From contig JBGTHB010000127.1 of the NCBI GenBank assembly GCA_041746415.1, positions 1-7,591 on the forward strand: DNA of 7,591 nt, given 5' to 3'. The stretch's first letter is position 1; the number at the start of each line of letters is the position of its first letter. Origin of the DNA: JBGTHB01 sp041746415. GTDB lineage: Bacteria > Pseudomonadota > Gammaproteobacteria > Coxiellales > Coxiellaceae. Shown here piece by piece: positions 1 to 5,611 of the stretch. Position numbers and translations under genes: made by a program. The notes beneath the pieces were generated by a model. It made no database searches, had not been told where the DNA came from, and saw nothing but the letters and a program-made list of their open reading frames with translations.

Positions 1-885
1 CGTAACGAAGCGCTCGATCACGTGTTGTTATTTGGCCCACCCGGATTAGGCAAAACCACTTTGGCACATATTATTGCGCATGAAATGCAGGCCAATTTAA
101 AACAAACGTCTGGTCCGGTATTAGAACGTGCCGGCGACTTAGCAGCCGCACTAACGAATCTTGAGGCCAACGATGTGTTATTTATTGATGAAATTCACCG
201 TCTAAATCCTGCCGTTGAAGAAGTACTGTATCCCGCCATGGAAGATTACCAACTTGACATTATTATTGGTGAAGGCCCTGCCGCACGTTCTATTAAATTG
301 GATTTGCCGCCATTTACTTTAGTGGGTGCAACAACGCGTGCTGGTTTGCTCACCTCTCCGTTACGCGATCGTTTTGGTATTGTGCAACGCCTGGAGTTTT
401 ATCAACAAGAGGACCTCACCAAAATTATTCATCGCTCAGCGAAAATTTTAGATGTGGAATTAAATCACGCTGGCGCATTGGAAGTGGCCAAGCGTTCACG
501 TGGCACACCGCGCATTGCCAATCGTTTGTTGCGGCGCGTACGCGATTTTGCGCAAATCAAAGCGCAAGGATTTATTGACGCTAACGTAGCAAAACAAGCA
601 TTGGATATGCTTAAAGTAGATAGCCGCGGTTTTGATTTAATGGATCGCAAATTTTTATTGACGTTGATTGAAAAGTTTAATGGCGGACCAACAGGCATTG
701 ATTCACTTGCGGCTGCCATTAGTGAAGAACGTGGCACGGTTGAAGATGTTATTGAACCTTTTCTAATTCAAGAAGGTTTTATCATGCGCACTTCACGTGG
801 CCGCATGGCAACACCATTAGCGTATCAACATTTCAATTTAACCCCACCGAGGATCCAAGCTGCGCAAGCAGACTTATTAGAATAG
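1..885 (+). CDS. ruvB: Holliday junction branch migration DNA helicase RuvB (5' end missing)
   Basis: RuvB is the hexameric AAA+ motor that, with RuvA, drives branch migration of Holliday junctions in recombinational repair. The frame is open from base 1, so the gene begins before the window. 294 codons are visible against about 336-350 for the family, so roughly 40-50 N-terminal residues are missing. Counting from base 1, the Walker A motif GPPGLGKTT is at residues 12-20, Walker B with the DEIHRL signature is near 61-68, sensor 1 GATTRAG is at 109-115, and the arginine-finger segment PLRDRFG is at 120-126. The sensor 2 region SRGTPRIANRLLRRVRDFA and a C-terminal winged-helix domain follow. 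The TAG stop is directly followed by the ybgC ATG, so the two are probably translated from one message. Nothing in the visible part looks degraded. Confidence 0.97.
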   Translation, partial: RNEALDHVLLFGPPGLGKTTLAHIIAHEMQANLKQTSGPVLERAGDLAAALTNLEANDVLFIDEIHRLNPAVEEVLYPAMEDYQLDIIIGEGPAARSIKLDLPPFTLVGATTRAGLLTSPLRDRFGIVQRLEFYQQEDLTKIIHRSAKILDVELNHAGALEVAKRSRGTPRIANRLLRRVRDFAQIKAQGFIDANVAKQALDMLKVDSRGFDLMDRKFLLTLIEKFNGGPTGIDSLAAAISEERGTVEDVIEPFLIQEGFIMRTSRGRMATPLAYQHFNLTPPRIQAAQADLLE

Positions 886-1287
886 ATGACTACCTCATTT
901 ACCCACCGTTTGCGAATTTACGTTGAAGACACCGATTACGGCGGCATAGTGCACCATGCGCGTTATTTAGTTTATATGGAGCGAGCGCGCACGGAATGGT
1001 TGGCCGCTATCGGCATTGATTACCATAGTCTCGTTGAACGCCAACTGCACGTGGTGGTGCGTGCCATTGAAGTGGATTACCTAAAACCCGCCAAACTCGG
1101 CGAATTAATTGAAGTCGTGGTCAGCGTAAATTACGTTGGTCGCACTTCCCTGCATTTTCATAATATTGTGCGCAACCAAAAAAATCCTGATACCATTTAT
1201 TGTCAGGGCTTAGTGAAAACCGTTTGCATTAACAATCAAATGAAACCCTGCAGTGTACCCACTGACATTATGGAGAAACTCACATGA
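886..1287 (+). CDS. ybgC: Tol-Pal system-associated acyl-CoA thioesterase YbgC
   Basis: This is a hotdog-fold thioesterase of the YbgC/4-hydroxybenzoyl-CoA thioesterase family. Members hydrolyse acyl-CoA or acyl-carrier-protein thioesters in the cytoplasm and are encoded with the Tol-Pal genes. At 133 residues it has the normal family length. The diagnostic stretch at residues 14-39 contains EDTDYGGIVHHARYL followed by YMERARTEWL; Asp17 in that motif corresponds to the catalytic aspartate. The ATG directly follows the ruvB stop (TAGATG) with no clear Shine-Dalgarno sequence, which suggests initiation by ribosomes finishing ruvB. Its stop overlaps the tolQ start in ATGA. The order ruvB-ybgC-tolQ-tolR supports the assignment. 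The physiological substrate cannot be read from the sequence. Confidence 0.95.
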   Translation: MTTSFTHRLRIYVEDTDYGGIVHHARYLVYMERARTEWLAAIGIDYHSLVERQLHVVVRAIEVDYLKPAKLGELIEVVVSVNYVGRTSLHFHNIVRNQKNPDTIYCQGLVKTVCINNQMKPCSVPTDIMEKLT

Positions 1288-1940
1288 CCGCCGAACCTTC
1301 ACTTTGGAGCTATATAGCCAACGCCGATGCCGTCGTAAAAACAGTAATCCTGATTTTAGTAGCGGCGTCTATTGCTTCATGGACGTTAATTTTTCAACGC
1401 TTAGCTTTGTTTAAACGGGTGCGTCGCGAAATGCGCGTTTTTGAAGACGAATTTTGGTCGGGTGTAAGTCTAGCGGATTTATTTCGCCGCGCCGGTAAAA
1501 ATGCTAAAGGTATGACCGCCATTTTTAAAGCCGGTTATGACGAATATCAACACCTCACTGCCACTACCCAAAACAATACCGAACTGATGCGTGGCGTGAA
1601 ACGCGCTATGCACATCAGCACGCAACAACAGCTCGAAAAATTAGAAAGCAACGTGTCTTTTTTAGCCACAGTGGGTTCAACCAGTCCGTATGTCGGTTTA
1701 TTTGGCACCGTGTGGGGCATCATGAGTGCGTTTCGTGCCTTAGGCAGTGTGCAGCAAGCCAGCATTTCCATGGTGGCACCGGGCATTTCAGAAGCATTAA
1801 TCGCAACAGCAATTGGTTTGTTCGCCGCTATTCCGGCGGTAATTGCTTATAATCGGTTTAGCACTGAATTGGATACGATTTTTCAACGCTATGAATTATT
1901 TGAAGAAGAGTTTTTGGTGTTATTAAATCGGCAGGTATAG
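1284..1940 (+). CDS. tolQ: Tol-Pal system inner-membrane proton channel subunit TolQ
   Basis: TolQ belongs to the MotA/TolQ/ExbB family. With TolR it forms the proton-motive-force-driven stator that energises TolA and the Tol-Pal complex, which constricts the outer membrane at division. The 218 residues fit the family (about 220-230). Three membrane segments are visible: about 17-37, about 128-150 and about 171-190. The large cytoplasmic loop lies between the first two. The region around the second and third segments (GLFGTVWGIM, then PGISEALIATAIGLFAAIPA) carries the family signature. The ATG lies inside the ybgC stop (ATGA overlap), and a good ribosome binding site, GGAG at 1272-1275, sits 8 bases upstream. 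ExbB is the alternative, but the ybgC neighbour and TolR partner favour TolQ. Confidence 0.95.
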   Translation: MTAEPSLWSYIANADAVVKTVILILVAASIASWTLIFQRLALFKRVRREMRVFEDEFWSGVSLADLFRRAGKNAKGMTAIFKAGYDEYQHLTATTQNNTELMRGVKRAMHISTQQQLEKLESNVSFLATVGSTSPYVGLFGTVWGIMSAFRALGSVQQASISMVAPGISEALIATAIGLFAAIPAVIAYNRFSTELDTIFQRYELFEEEFLVLLNRQV

Positions 1941-1945
1941 TCTTT

Positions 1946-2374
1946 ATGAGAAATCGCAAAAAACCGTTAGCTGAAATTAACATTGTGCCTTACATTGATG
2001 TGATGCTGGTCCTGTTGGTAATCTTTATGATTACCGCACCTTTGCTCACGCAAGGTATTCACGTTAATTTACCGCAAGCACAAGCACGCGCTTTAAAACC
2101 ACAACAAGCGGAACCGATTGTGGTGAGCGTTGATGCTAAGGGTGATTATTTTTTAAATACGACTGATCACTCTGAAAAAATTATTGACGCTGCCAACTTA
2201 AAACAACAAGTGGCGCAGTTATTATTAACCGCCAAACAACAAAATAAAAAACGCGATGTGTATGTTAAAGGAGACCGTGCCGCAAACTATGGTGAAGTTG
2301 TAAAAGCGATGGTGTTATTGCAACAAGCCGGTGCGGCTGATGTGGGGTTGATTACCGACCCGGCATCGACTTAA
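1946..2374 (+). CDS. tolR: Tol-Pal system inner-membrane protein TolR
   Basis: TolR is of the ExbD/TolR family: a short cytoplasmic N-terminus, one membrane helix and a periplasmic domain. It works with TolQ to couple proton flow to TolA. The protein has 142 residues, a normal length. The N-terminal tail is basic (RNRKK), then INIVPYIDVMLVLLVIFMIT spans residues 11-30; Asp18 in YIDVML is the conserved membrane aspartate needed for proton conduction in this family. The periplasmic part ends with the usual motif in which VYVKGD is followed by NYGEVVKAMVLLQQAG. It starts 5 bases after the tolQ stop, with AGG about 11 bases upstream as a weak ribosome binding site. No tolA follows: the next gene is convergent, and its stop codon interlocks with this one in TTAA at 2371-2374. 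Confidence 0.95.
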   Translation: MRNRKKPLAEINIVPYIDVMLVLLVIFMITAPLLTQGIHVNLPQAQARALKPQQAEPIVVSVDAKGDYFLNTTDHSEKIIDAANLKQQVAQLLLTAKQQNKKRDVYVKGDRAANYGEVVKAMVLLQQAGAADVGLITDPAST

Positions 2375-3696
2375 GGTGTAGGTGCCGAAAAGTCGAGCAC
2401 TTTCGGATCATGCCAAGCAGCATTTTTTAATCTTACCAACTCATTGTGCAACGTCGTTTTTTTCTCAAAACAACCAAAGACGGTTTTGGCAGCCTTGCAC
2501 AACATTAAAAACGACAGAAAAGTTAAGCCCATTGAAAAAGTGGGCACCAATCCCATAGCGGTATAGTTTACTGCTTTTACGCTGGTGGGTTCGTTCGCAT
2601 AAATAATTGCTGCCGTAAACACAAAACTAAATACGCTTAATACTCCAGCCGCTGCTTTTTGCGAAACGTGCGTACCTTGTAATGCTTCATCTGCCAAGGT
2701 AAATGCGCGACGTAAAATAAAGCCATTAACAATTGAAGAAGCACCGCCAAAGAATACCGCGCCCAACATGTAATGCCATGAATGCGGTAAATCTTCAAAG
2801 GTAATTGGTTCACGACATGCCGTTAAATCCAATCCTGCTGCCATACAATGCATGGCTTTTGCACCGGGAACCACATACTGAAACGTAGCCACCGCCACAA
2901 AGAAAAATAACGCAACCATATCCAATTTACTGAGCGGCGTTATTTGTTCCTCATCCGCAACACAGTCCTTTCGAGTGGCTGCGTTCAATATATAATCCAG
3001 CTTAGTGTTATCATCTACATCTTTATAACTGCCTTCACCAATAAGTGTATTTAAATCTGTTTTTAACAGCTCATTATCATCCACAGCCGCCATCACTTTT
3101 TCAAGGTGCGCCATGTTCCTCAAGCGTTGAATCCGTTTCGGCTTATGCGCCATGGTAGTTAAGTTAGTGCAAATGGAGGAAAACAATGCCACAGCCCAAT
3201 AAGCCAAATTATTTTGCGCTTCACGCTCCACTAAAGCGGAAACAAACATAGCGGGCATGGCACAGGCAAACCACGGATTGATTAACCATTTTTCATCAGT
3301 AAAAAGTTGCTTTGACGTTTCTTTCGGTGCTAATAAAAAAGCACGACGCAAGCGATACATATTCCAACTAGCGAACAATATCGTCGGCAAGGTAGAAAAA
3401 ATACTCGCTGGGATACGATAATAAGCGTCCCAAGTCTTAATGAGCGGCATGTTATAAGTCAGCCGATATTGTGAACCAAATACCACGAATGGAATAGCAA
3501 ATATCAAATAACTGCCATAGAGCAGCGCCTGGCGCTGGTGGGAGATGGCAGGAGTTGCCACCATTTCTGCTTGCCCCCCCCTTGCCCCTAAAGCACGATT
3601 CCCTTCTGCGTAATCAACTGCTATTACGCGATCATCACTGGCGGCGTCACCAAGTAAAGGCCAAGAAATTTGTGCTGATTCACTATCACTATTCAT
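2371..3696 (-). CDS. unrecognised polytopic membrane protein with internally duplicated 4+4 helix architecture
   Basis: I do not recognise this 441-residue protein. It has a polar N-terminal tail (1-55), four hydrophobic segments (about 57-75, 96-115, 140-156, 163-182), a charged soluble linker (183-257), and four more segments (about 258-277, 307-327, 350-367, 378-401), ending in a short basic tail. Arg/Lys clusters follow segments 2, 4, 6 and 8, so the positive-inside rule predicts both termini and the linker in the cytoplasm. The halves look like an old duplication: LRRAF occurs at 116-120 and 328-332, directly after the second helix of each half. The predicted periplasmic loop of the second half carries Cys284 and Cys294. 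The ATG used here has no clear ribosome binding site. An in-frame ATG at 3564 (codon 45) follows a G-rich run resembling one and would give a 397-residue form lacking the tail. It is probably last in an operon with yihY and the L,D-transpeptidase, starting 66 bases after the latter. Confidence 0.85.
   Translation of the reverse strand: MNSDSESAQISWPLLGDAASDDRVIAVDYAEGNRALGARGGQAEMVATPAISHQRQALLYGSYLIFAIPFVVFGSQYRLTYNMPLIKTWDAYYRIPASIFSTLPTILFASWNMYRLRRAFLLAPKETSKQLFTDEKWLINPWFACAMPAMFVSALVEREAQNNLAYWAVALFSSICTNLTTMAHKPKRIQRLRNMAHLEKVMAAVDDNELLKTDLNTLIGEGSYKDVDDNTKLDYILNAATRKDCVADEEQITPLSKLDMVALFFFVAVATFQYVVPGAKAMHCMAAGLDLTACREPITFEDLPHSWHYMLGAVFFGGASSIVNGFILRRAFTLADEALQGTHVSQKAAAGVLSVFSFVFTAAIIYANEPTSVKAVNYTAMGLVPTFSMGLTFLSFLMLCKAAKTVFGCFEKKTTLHNELVRLKNAAWHDPKVLDFSAPTP
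2385..2406. terminator. possible hairpin just past the tolR stop
   Basis: The sequence CCGAAAAGT, a five-base loop CGAGC, then ACTTTCGG forms an 8-pair stem with one bulged A. It lies 11 bases after the tolR stop and inside the last codons of the convergent membrane-protein gene. No T-run follows on either strand, so it is not a classical intrinsic terminator. It may mark or protect the 3' end of the tolR message, or be chance. Confidence 0.22.
3564..3585 (-). promoter_or_regulatory. possible ribosome binding site and alternative start of the membrane protein
   Basis: On the minus strand AAGG continues into the G run and is followed, after CAAGCAGAA (9 bases), by an in-frame ATG whose first base is 3564. 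The resulting protein would begin about 12 residues before the first membrane helix. The annotated ATG at 3696 has only GGA three bases upstream, so this internal site is the better initiation signal by eye. Choosing between the two needs comparison with homologues. Confidence 0.4.
3574..3581 (-). repeat. run of eight G in the coding strand of the membrane-protein gene
   Basis: Eight consecutive C on the + strand (G on the coding strand) fall in codons 39-41 of the unrecognised membrane-protein gene. They are flanked by two copies of GGGGCAAG on the coding strand. Such runs are prone to slipped-strand mispairing, and a one-base change would break the reading frame from the upstream ATG but not from the ATG at 3564. 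The run also resembles a Shine-Dalgarno sequence ending 9 bases before that ATG. Confidence 0.8.
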
Positions 3697-3770
3697 AATC
3701 CGCGCATCATAGGCCCAAGAGGTTAAGCCTTACTTAAATTGTATAAATATTTGGAGTGTGGATTATGAAT
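3691..3770. repeat. 11-base perfect inverted repeat around the gap between the transpeptidase and membrane-protein genes
   Basis: ATTCATAATCC at 3691-3701 is exactly mirrored by GGATTATGAAT at 3760-3770, with 58 bases between. On the minus-strand transcript the first arm covers the stop codon of the L,D-transpeptidase gene and the second covers the ATG of the membrane-protein gene. A hairpin would therefore hide that start codon. The arms do not extend beyond 11 pairs in either direction. Confidence 0.5.
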
Positions 3771-4656
3771 TAATCTGGGTAGGAATACCGGTGTGCTCAC
3801 GCAACACATCCTGTGCTTTTTGCCAATCAATTTGTGCACCACTGACATCAATGCTGTTCACTAACGCCACCACATCCGCTGACACATTGCCCAGCTGATT
3901 GCGCTGCTCAGCCAACGGCAAATGCGCTGCAAGCATAATTTGATTGCCAAAACGACCAATTAAATACGGCTGATTAATAATTAAAACCGGCGTGTCAACG
4001 CTCACCATAGAAAACAACGCTTTGATGTCTTCAGGATACAAATGGATACAACCGGCACTGGAACGCCGCCCTACACTAGTGGGGTCATCCGTGCCGTGAA
4101 TTAAATAGGTGGGATTAGATAGGCGCAACGCAAAATAACCCAATGGATTTTGTGGTCCCGACGGCACCACGTGGGGCACAGGATCACCATGTGTCAGACG
4201 GTATTGATAAATACTCGGCGGCACTTCCCAGACGGGATTTTTGATTTTCTGCATGATGTGCCAATTACCTTGCGGACTGTTCCAACTTTGTTTACCAATC
4301 CCAACTGGGTAAGTGTAAAAATATTTTTTGCCTTTAGGAAAATAATACAAACGCATCGTCGCCAAATTCACCACAATGCCCTGGCGCGGCACGTGCGGCA
4401 AAATAAATTGGCTCGGCACAATCAATTCACTGTTTGCTAACGGATGATCAGGGTTCACTTCAGGATTTGCTTCTGCCACCTCAAAAAATCCCATATCATA
4501 GCGTCTGGCAAAACTGGAAATGCTATCGCCTGCTTGCGCTTGGCCAAATTGAATCTGCCCCACTACATCACTGTCTTTTGATGGTAACGGCAACTGCATG
4601 GCCAATAAACTCATGGATGAAAATAATAGTAAACTGGCTAAACCTAACTTAAACAT
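3763..4656 (-). CDS. secreted L,D-transpeptidase with LysM and YkuD domains (ErfK/YbiS type)
   Basis: This is a periplasmic L,D-transpeptidase of the ErfK/YbiS/YcfS/YnhG class. These enzymes form 3-3 cross-links in peptidoglycan or attach lipoprotein to it; which applies here is not shown. An N-terminal signal peptide (about 1-19, FKLG then a hydrophobic core, ending near LLA) is followed by a LysM-like peptidoglycan-binding segment (about 40-85, with GDSISSFARRYDM and ANPEVNP). The YkuD catalytic domain spans about 93-228. The catalytic motif has HGT at 187-189 and SAGCIHL at 200-206, with nucleophile Cys203. The His-to-Cys spacing of 16 matches the family. The residue before GC is Ala, not the common His, and the Arg usual after it is His205. 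A C-terminal tail of about 70 residues follows. A good ribosome binding site (AAGAGA) lies in the 9-base gap after yihY, so the two are co-transcribed. Confidence 0.92.
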   Translation of the reverse strand: MFKLGLASLLLFSSMSLLAMQLPLPSKDSDVVGQIQFGQAQAGDSISSFARRYDMGFFEVAEANPEVNPDHPLANSELIVPSQFILPHVPRQGIVVNLATMRLYYFPKGKKYFYTYPVGIGKQSWNSPQGNWHIMQKIKNPVWEVPPSIYQYRLTHGDPVPHVVPSGPQNPLGYFALRLSNPTYLIHGTDDPTSVGRRSSAGCIHLYPEDIKALFSMVSVDTPVLIINQPYLIGRFGNQIMLAAHLPLAEQRNQLGNVSADVVALVNSIDVSGAQIDWQKAQDVLREHTGIPTQINS

Positions 4657-4665
4657 AGCGTCTCT

Positions 4666-5520
4666 TTACAACATTTTATCTAATTTATCGCGCTCTTGCT
4701 GCGGTATGCCGCAGGCAACGAGTTGCGTGATTAGAGCACTTAATAAGATAATAGTCCATGAAACGTACAACCACACTAAAAAAATAGGCAGGATGGCGAG
4801 CGCTCCGTATACTAATTGATAACTGGAAAAGTGATTCAGGTAACCCGCAAACACCCACTTAGCGCTATCAAACAAGACCGTAGCAATAAATCCTCCCAAT
4901 AACGCATGGCGAAACTTAACACGCGTGAACGGTAACACCCAATTGAAAAAAGTAAACACCACTAATACCAGGCCATGACGAAGAAAAAGTAAAATTGTTT
5001 GATGAGATTCAGGAAAAATTAAATCCTTAATTAAAGTTAGCCGCAAAACAAAAGTGCCAAACACCATTACTCCACCAAAAACAAGCGGTGACAGCAATAG
5101 AAAAATAAAATAAATCAAAAATGATAGCGAAGCACTGACATGTGTTTTGTTTTTCCATACCTGACAAAATGCACGATTAATATCGTAAATCATCAACAAA
5201 CCAATAACGGCTAAAAAAACAATATTGCTCCATGAAAGTTCTTGCGAGTGTTGTAAAAATAAATCAAGATGAAATGAAATCTTATCCGCCGATGTTGCCA
5301 CAAAATTACTTAAAATAATATCGCGCAATTTTGCTGCCATGCCATTAAAAATAGGAAACAAAGATAGAATACTAAAACTTAAAATAGTGATTGGCACGAT
5401 GGCTAATAACGTGGTGTAAGCTAAGGCCGCTGCACGATACGTAAAGCCTTCTTTTAAATAACGACGCATAAGATAAGCGCCATTTATGTAGACTGATTTT
5501 AATTTTCGCATAAACACCAT
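4666..5520 (-). CDS. yihY: YihY/BrkB (UPF0761) family inner-membrane protein
   Basis: A YihY/BrkB family integral membrane protein of 284 residues from the chosen start, a normal family length; its biochemical role is not established. The family signatures are clear: FTYRAAALAYTTLLAIVP near the N-terminus, where the first helix begins, and FSSYQLVYGALAILPIFLVW before the last helix. Six membrane segments are visible, counted from the chosen start: about 30-57, 98-115, 133-158, 180-200, 205-226 and 240-270. Start choice: an upstream in-frame GTG at 5529 would add three residues, but GAAG lies one base from it and about 10 bases from the ATG at 5520, so the ATG is preferred. It heads a minus-strand operon with the L,D-transpeptidase 9 bases downstream and is divergent from arsC. 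A ribonuclease BN label sometimes given to this family is a historical misassignment. Confidence 0.92.
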   Translation of the reverse strand: MVFMRKLKSVYINGAYLMRRYLKEGFTYRAAALAYTTLLAIVPITILSFSILSLFPIFNGMAAKLRDIILSNFVATSADKISFHLDLFLQHSQELSWSNIVFLAVIGLLMIYDINRAFCQVWKNKTHVSASLSFLIYFIFLLLSPLVFGGVMVFGTFVLRLTLIKDLIFPESHQTILLFLRHGLVLVVFTFFNWVLPFTRVKFRHALLGGFIATVLFDSAKWVFAGYLNHFSSYQLVYGALAILPIFLVWLYVSWTIILLSALITQLVACGIPQQERDKLDKML

Positions 5521-5529
5521 TATATCCAC

Positions 5530-5561
5530 ACTTCAAAATAGGAATAATCGCAACTTCAAAT
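5530..5561. repeat. short direct repeat ACTTCAAA in the divergent promoter region
   Basis: ACTTCAAAAT at 5530-5539 and ACTTCAAAT at 5553-5561 are direct copies 23 bases apart start to start, about two helical turns, located between the yihY start and the candidate promoters. They could be operator half-sites for a regulator of one or both operons. They are short and AT-rich, so chance is a real alternative. Confidence 0.25.
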
Positions 5562-5577
5562 GAAATGAGTATATAAT
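5548..5577 (+). promoter_or_regulatory. candidate sigma-70 promoter for the arsC-wrbA-zapE operon
   Basis: A perfect -10 hexamer TATAAT lies at 5572-5577. The best -35 is only TCGCAA at 5548-5553, with an 18-base spacer, so recognition would rest mainly on the -10 or on an activator. Transcription would begin near 5584, giving a leader of about 28 bases before the arsC ATG. This also argues against an upstream ATG at 5576 as the arsC start, because that codon lies within the -10. Confidence 0.45.
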
Positions 5578-5594
5578 GCTAGTCTCTCAGCCAA
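5568..5594 (-). promoter_or_regulatory. candidate sigma-70 promoter for the yihY operon
   Basis: On the minus strand TTGGCT (5589-5594) is followed after 15 bases by TATACT (5568-5573). The -10 is one mismatch from consensus, but the spacer is short and the -35 weak. It would leave a leader of about 40 bases before the yihY ATG. Its -10 shares bases with the -10 of the opposite promoter. Confidence 0.35.
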
Positions 5595-5600
5595 AAGAGG
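5595..5600 (+). promoter_or_regulatory. ribosome binding site that fixes the arsC start
   Basis: AAGAGG ends 11 bases before the ATG at 5612. Starting there places the catalytic cysteine at residue 12, as in the classical enzyme, which supports this start over the in-frame ATG at 5576. Confidence 0.65.
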
Positions 5601-5611
5601 TTTATAACATC

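Noticed and set aside
465..737. Open frame on the minus strand inside ruvB
   Set aside because: Lies fully antisense to a clear RuvB coding region, has no recognisable domain or start signal, and reads as a frame shadow.
1547..1786. Open frame on the minus strand inside tolQ
   Set aside because: Antisense to conserved TolQ motifs, with cysteine-rich low-sense composition and no family resemblance.
3723..3737. TTAAG / CTTAA inverted repeat in the gap between the transpeptidase and membrane-protein genes
   Set aside because: Only five bases per arm and AT-rich; too short to call an operator or terminator.
4150..4819. Three open frames on the plus strand (4150-4440, 4434-4652, 4598-4819)
   Set aside because: They lie antisense to the L,D-transpeptidase and the end of yihY, both strongly supported by motifs; none shows a domain or signal peptide.
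5521..5529. GTG at 5529 as the yihY start
   Set aside because: GAAG is only one base upstream of it, but is acceptably placed for the ATG at 5520. The three extra residues make no functional difference.
5576..5611. Upstream in-frame ATG as the arsC start, adding 12 residues
   Set aside because: The codon overlaps the TATAAT -10 element, and the downstream ATG has a ribosome binding site and puts the catalytic cysteine at residue 12.
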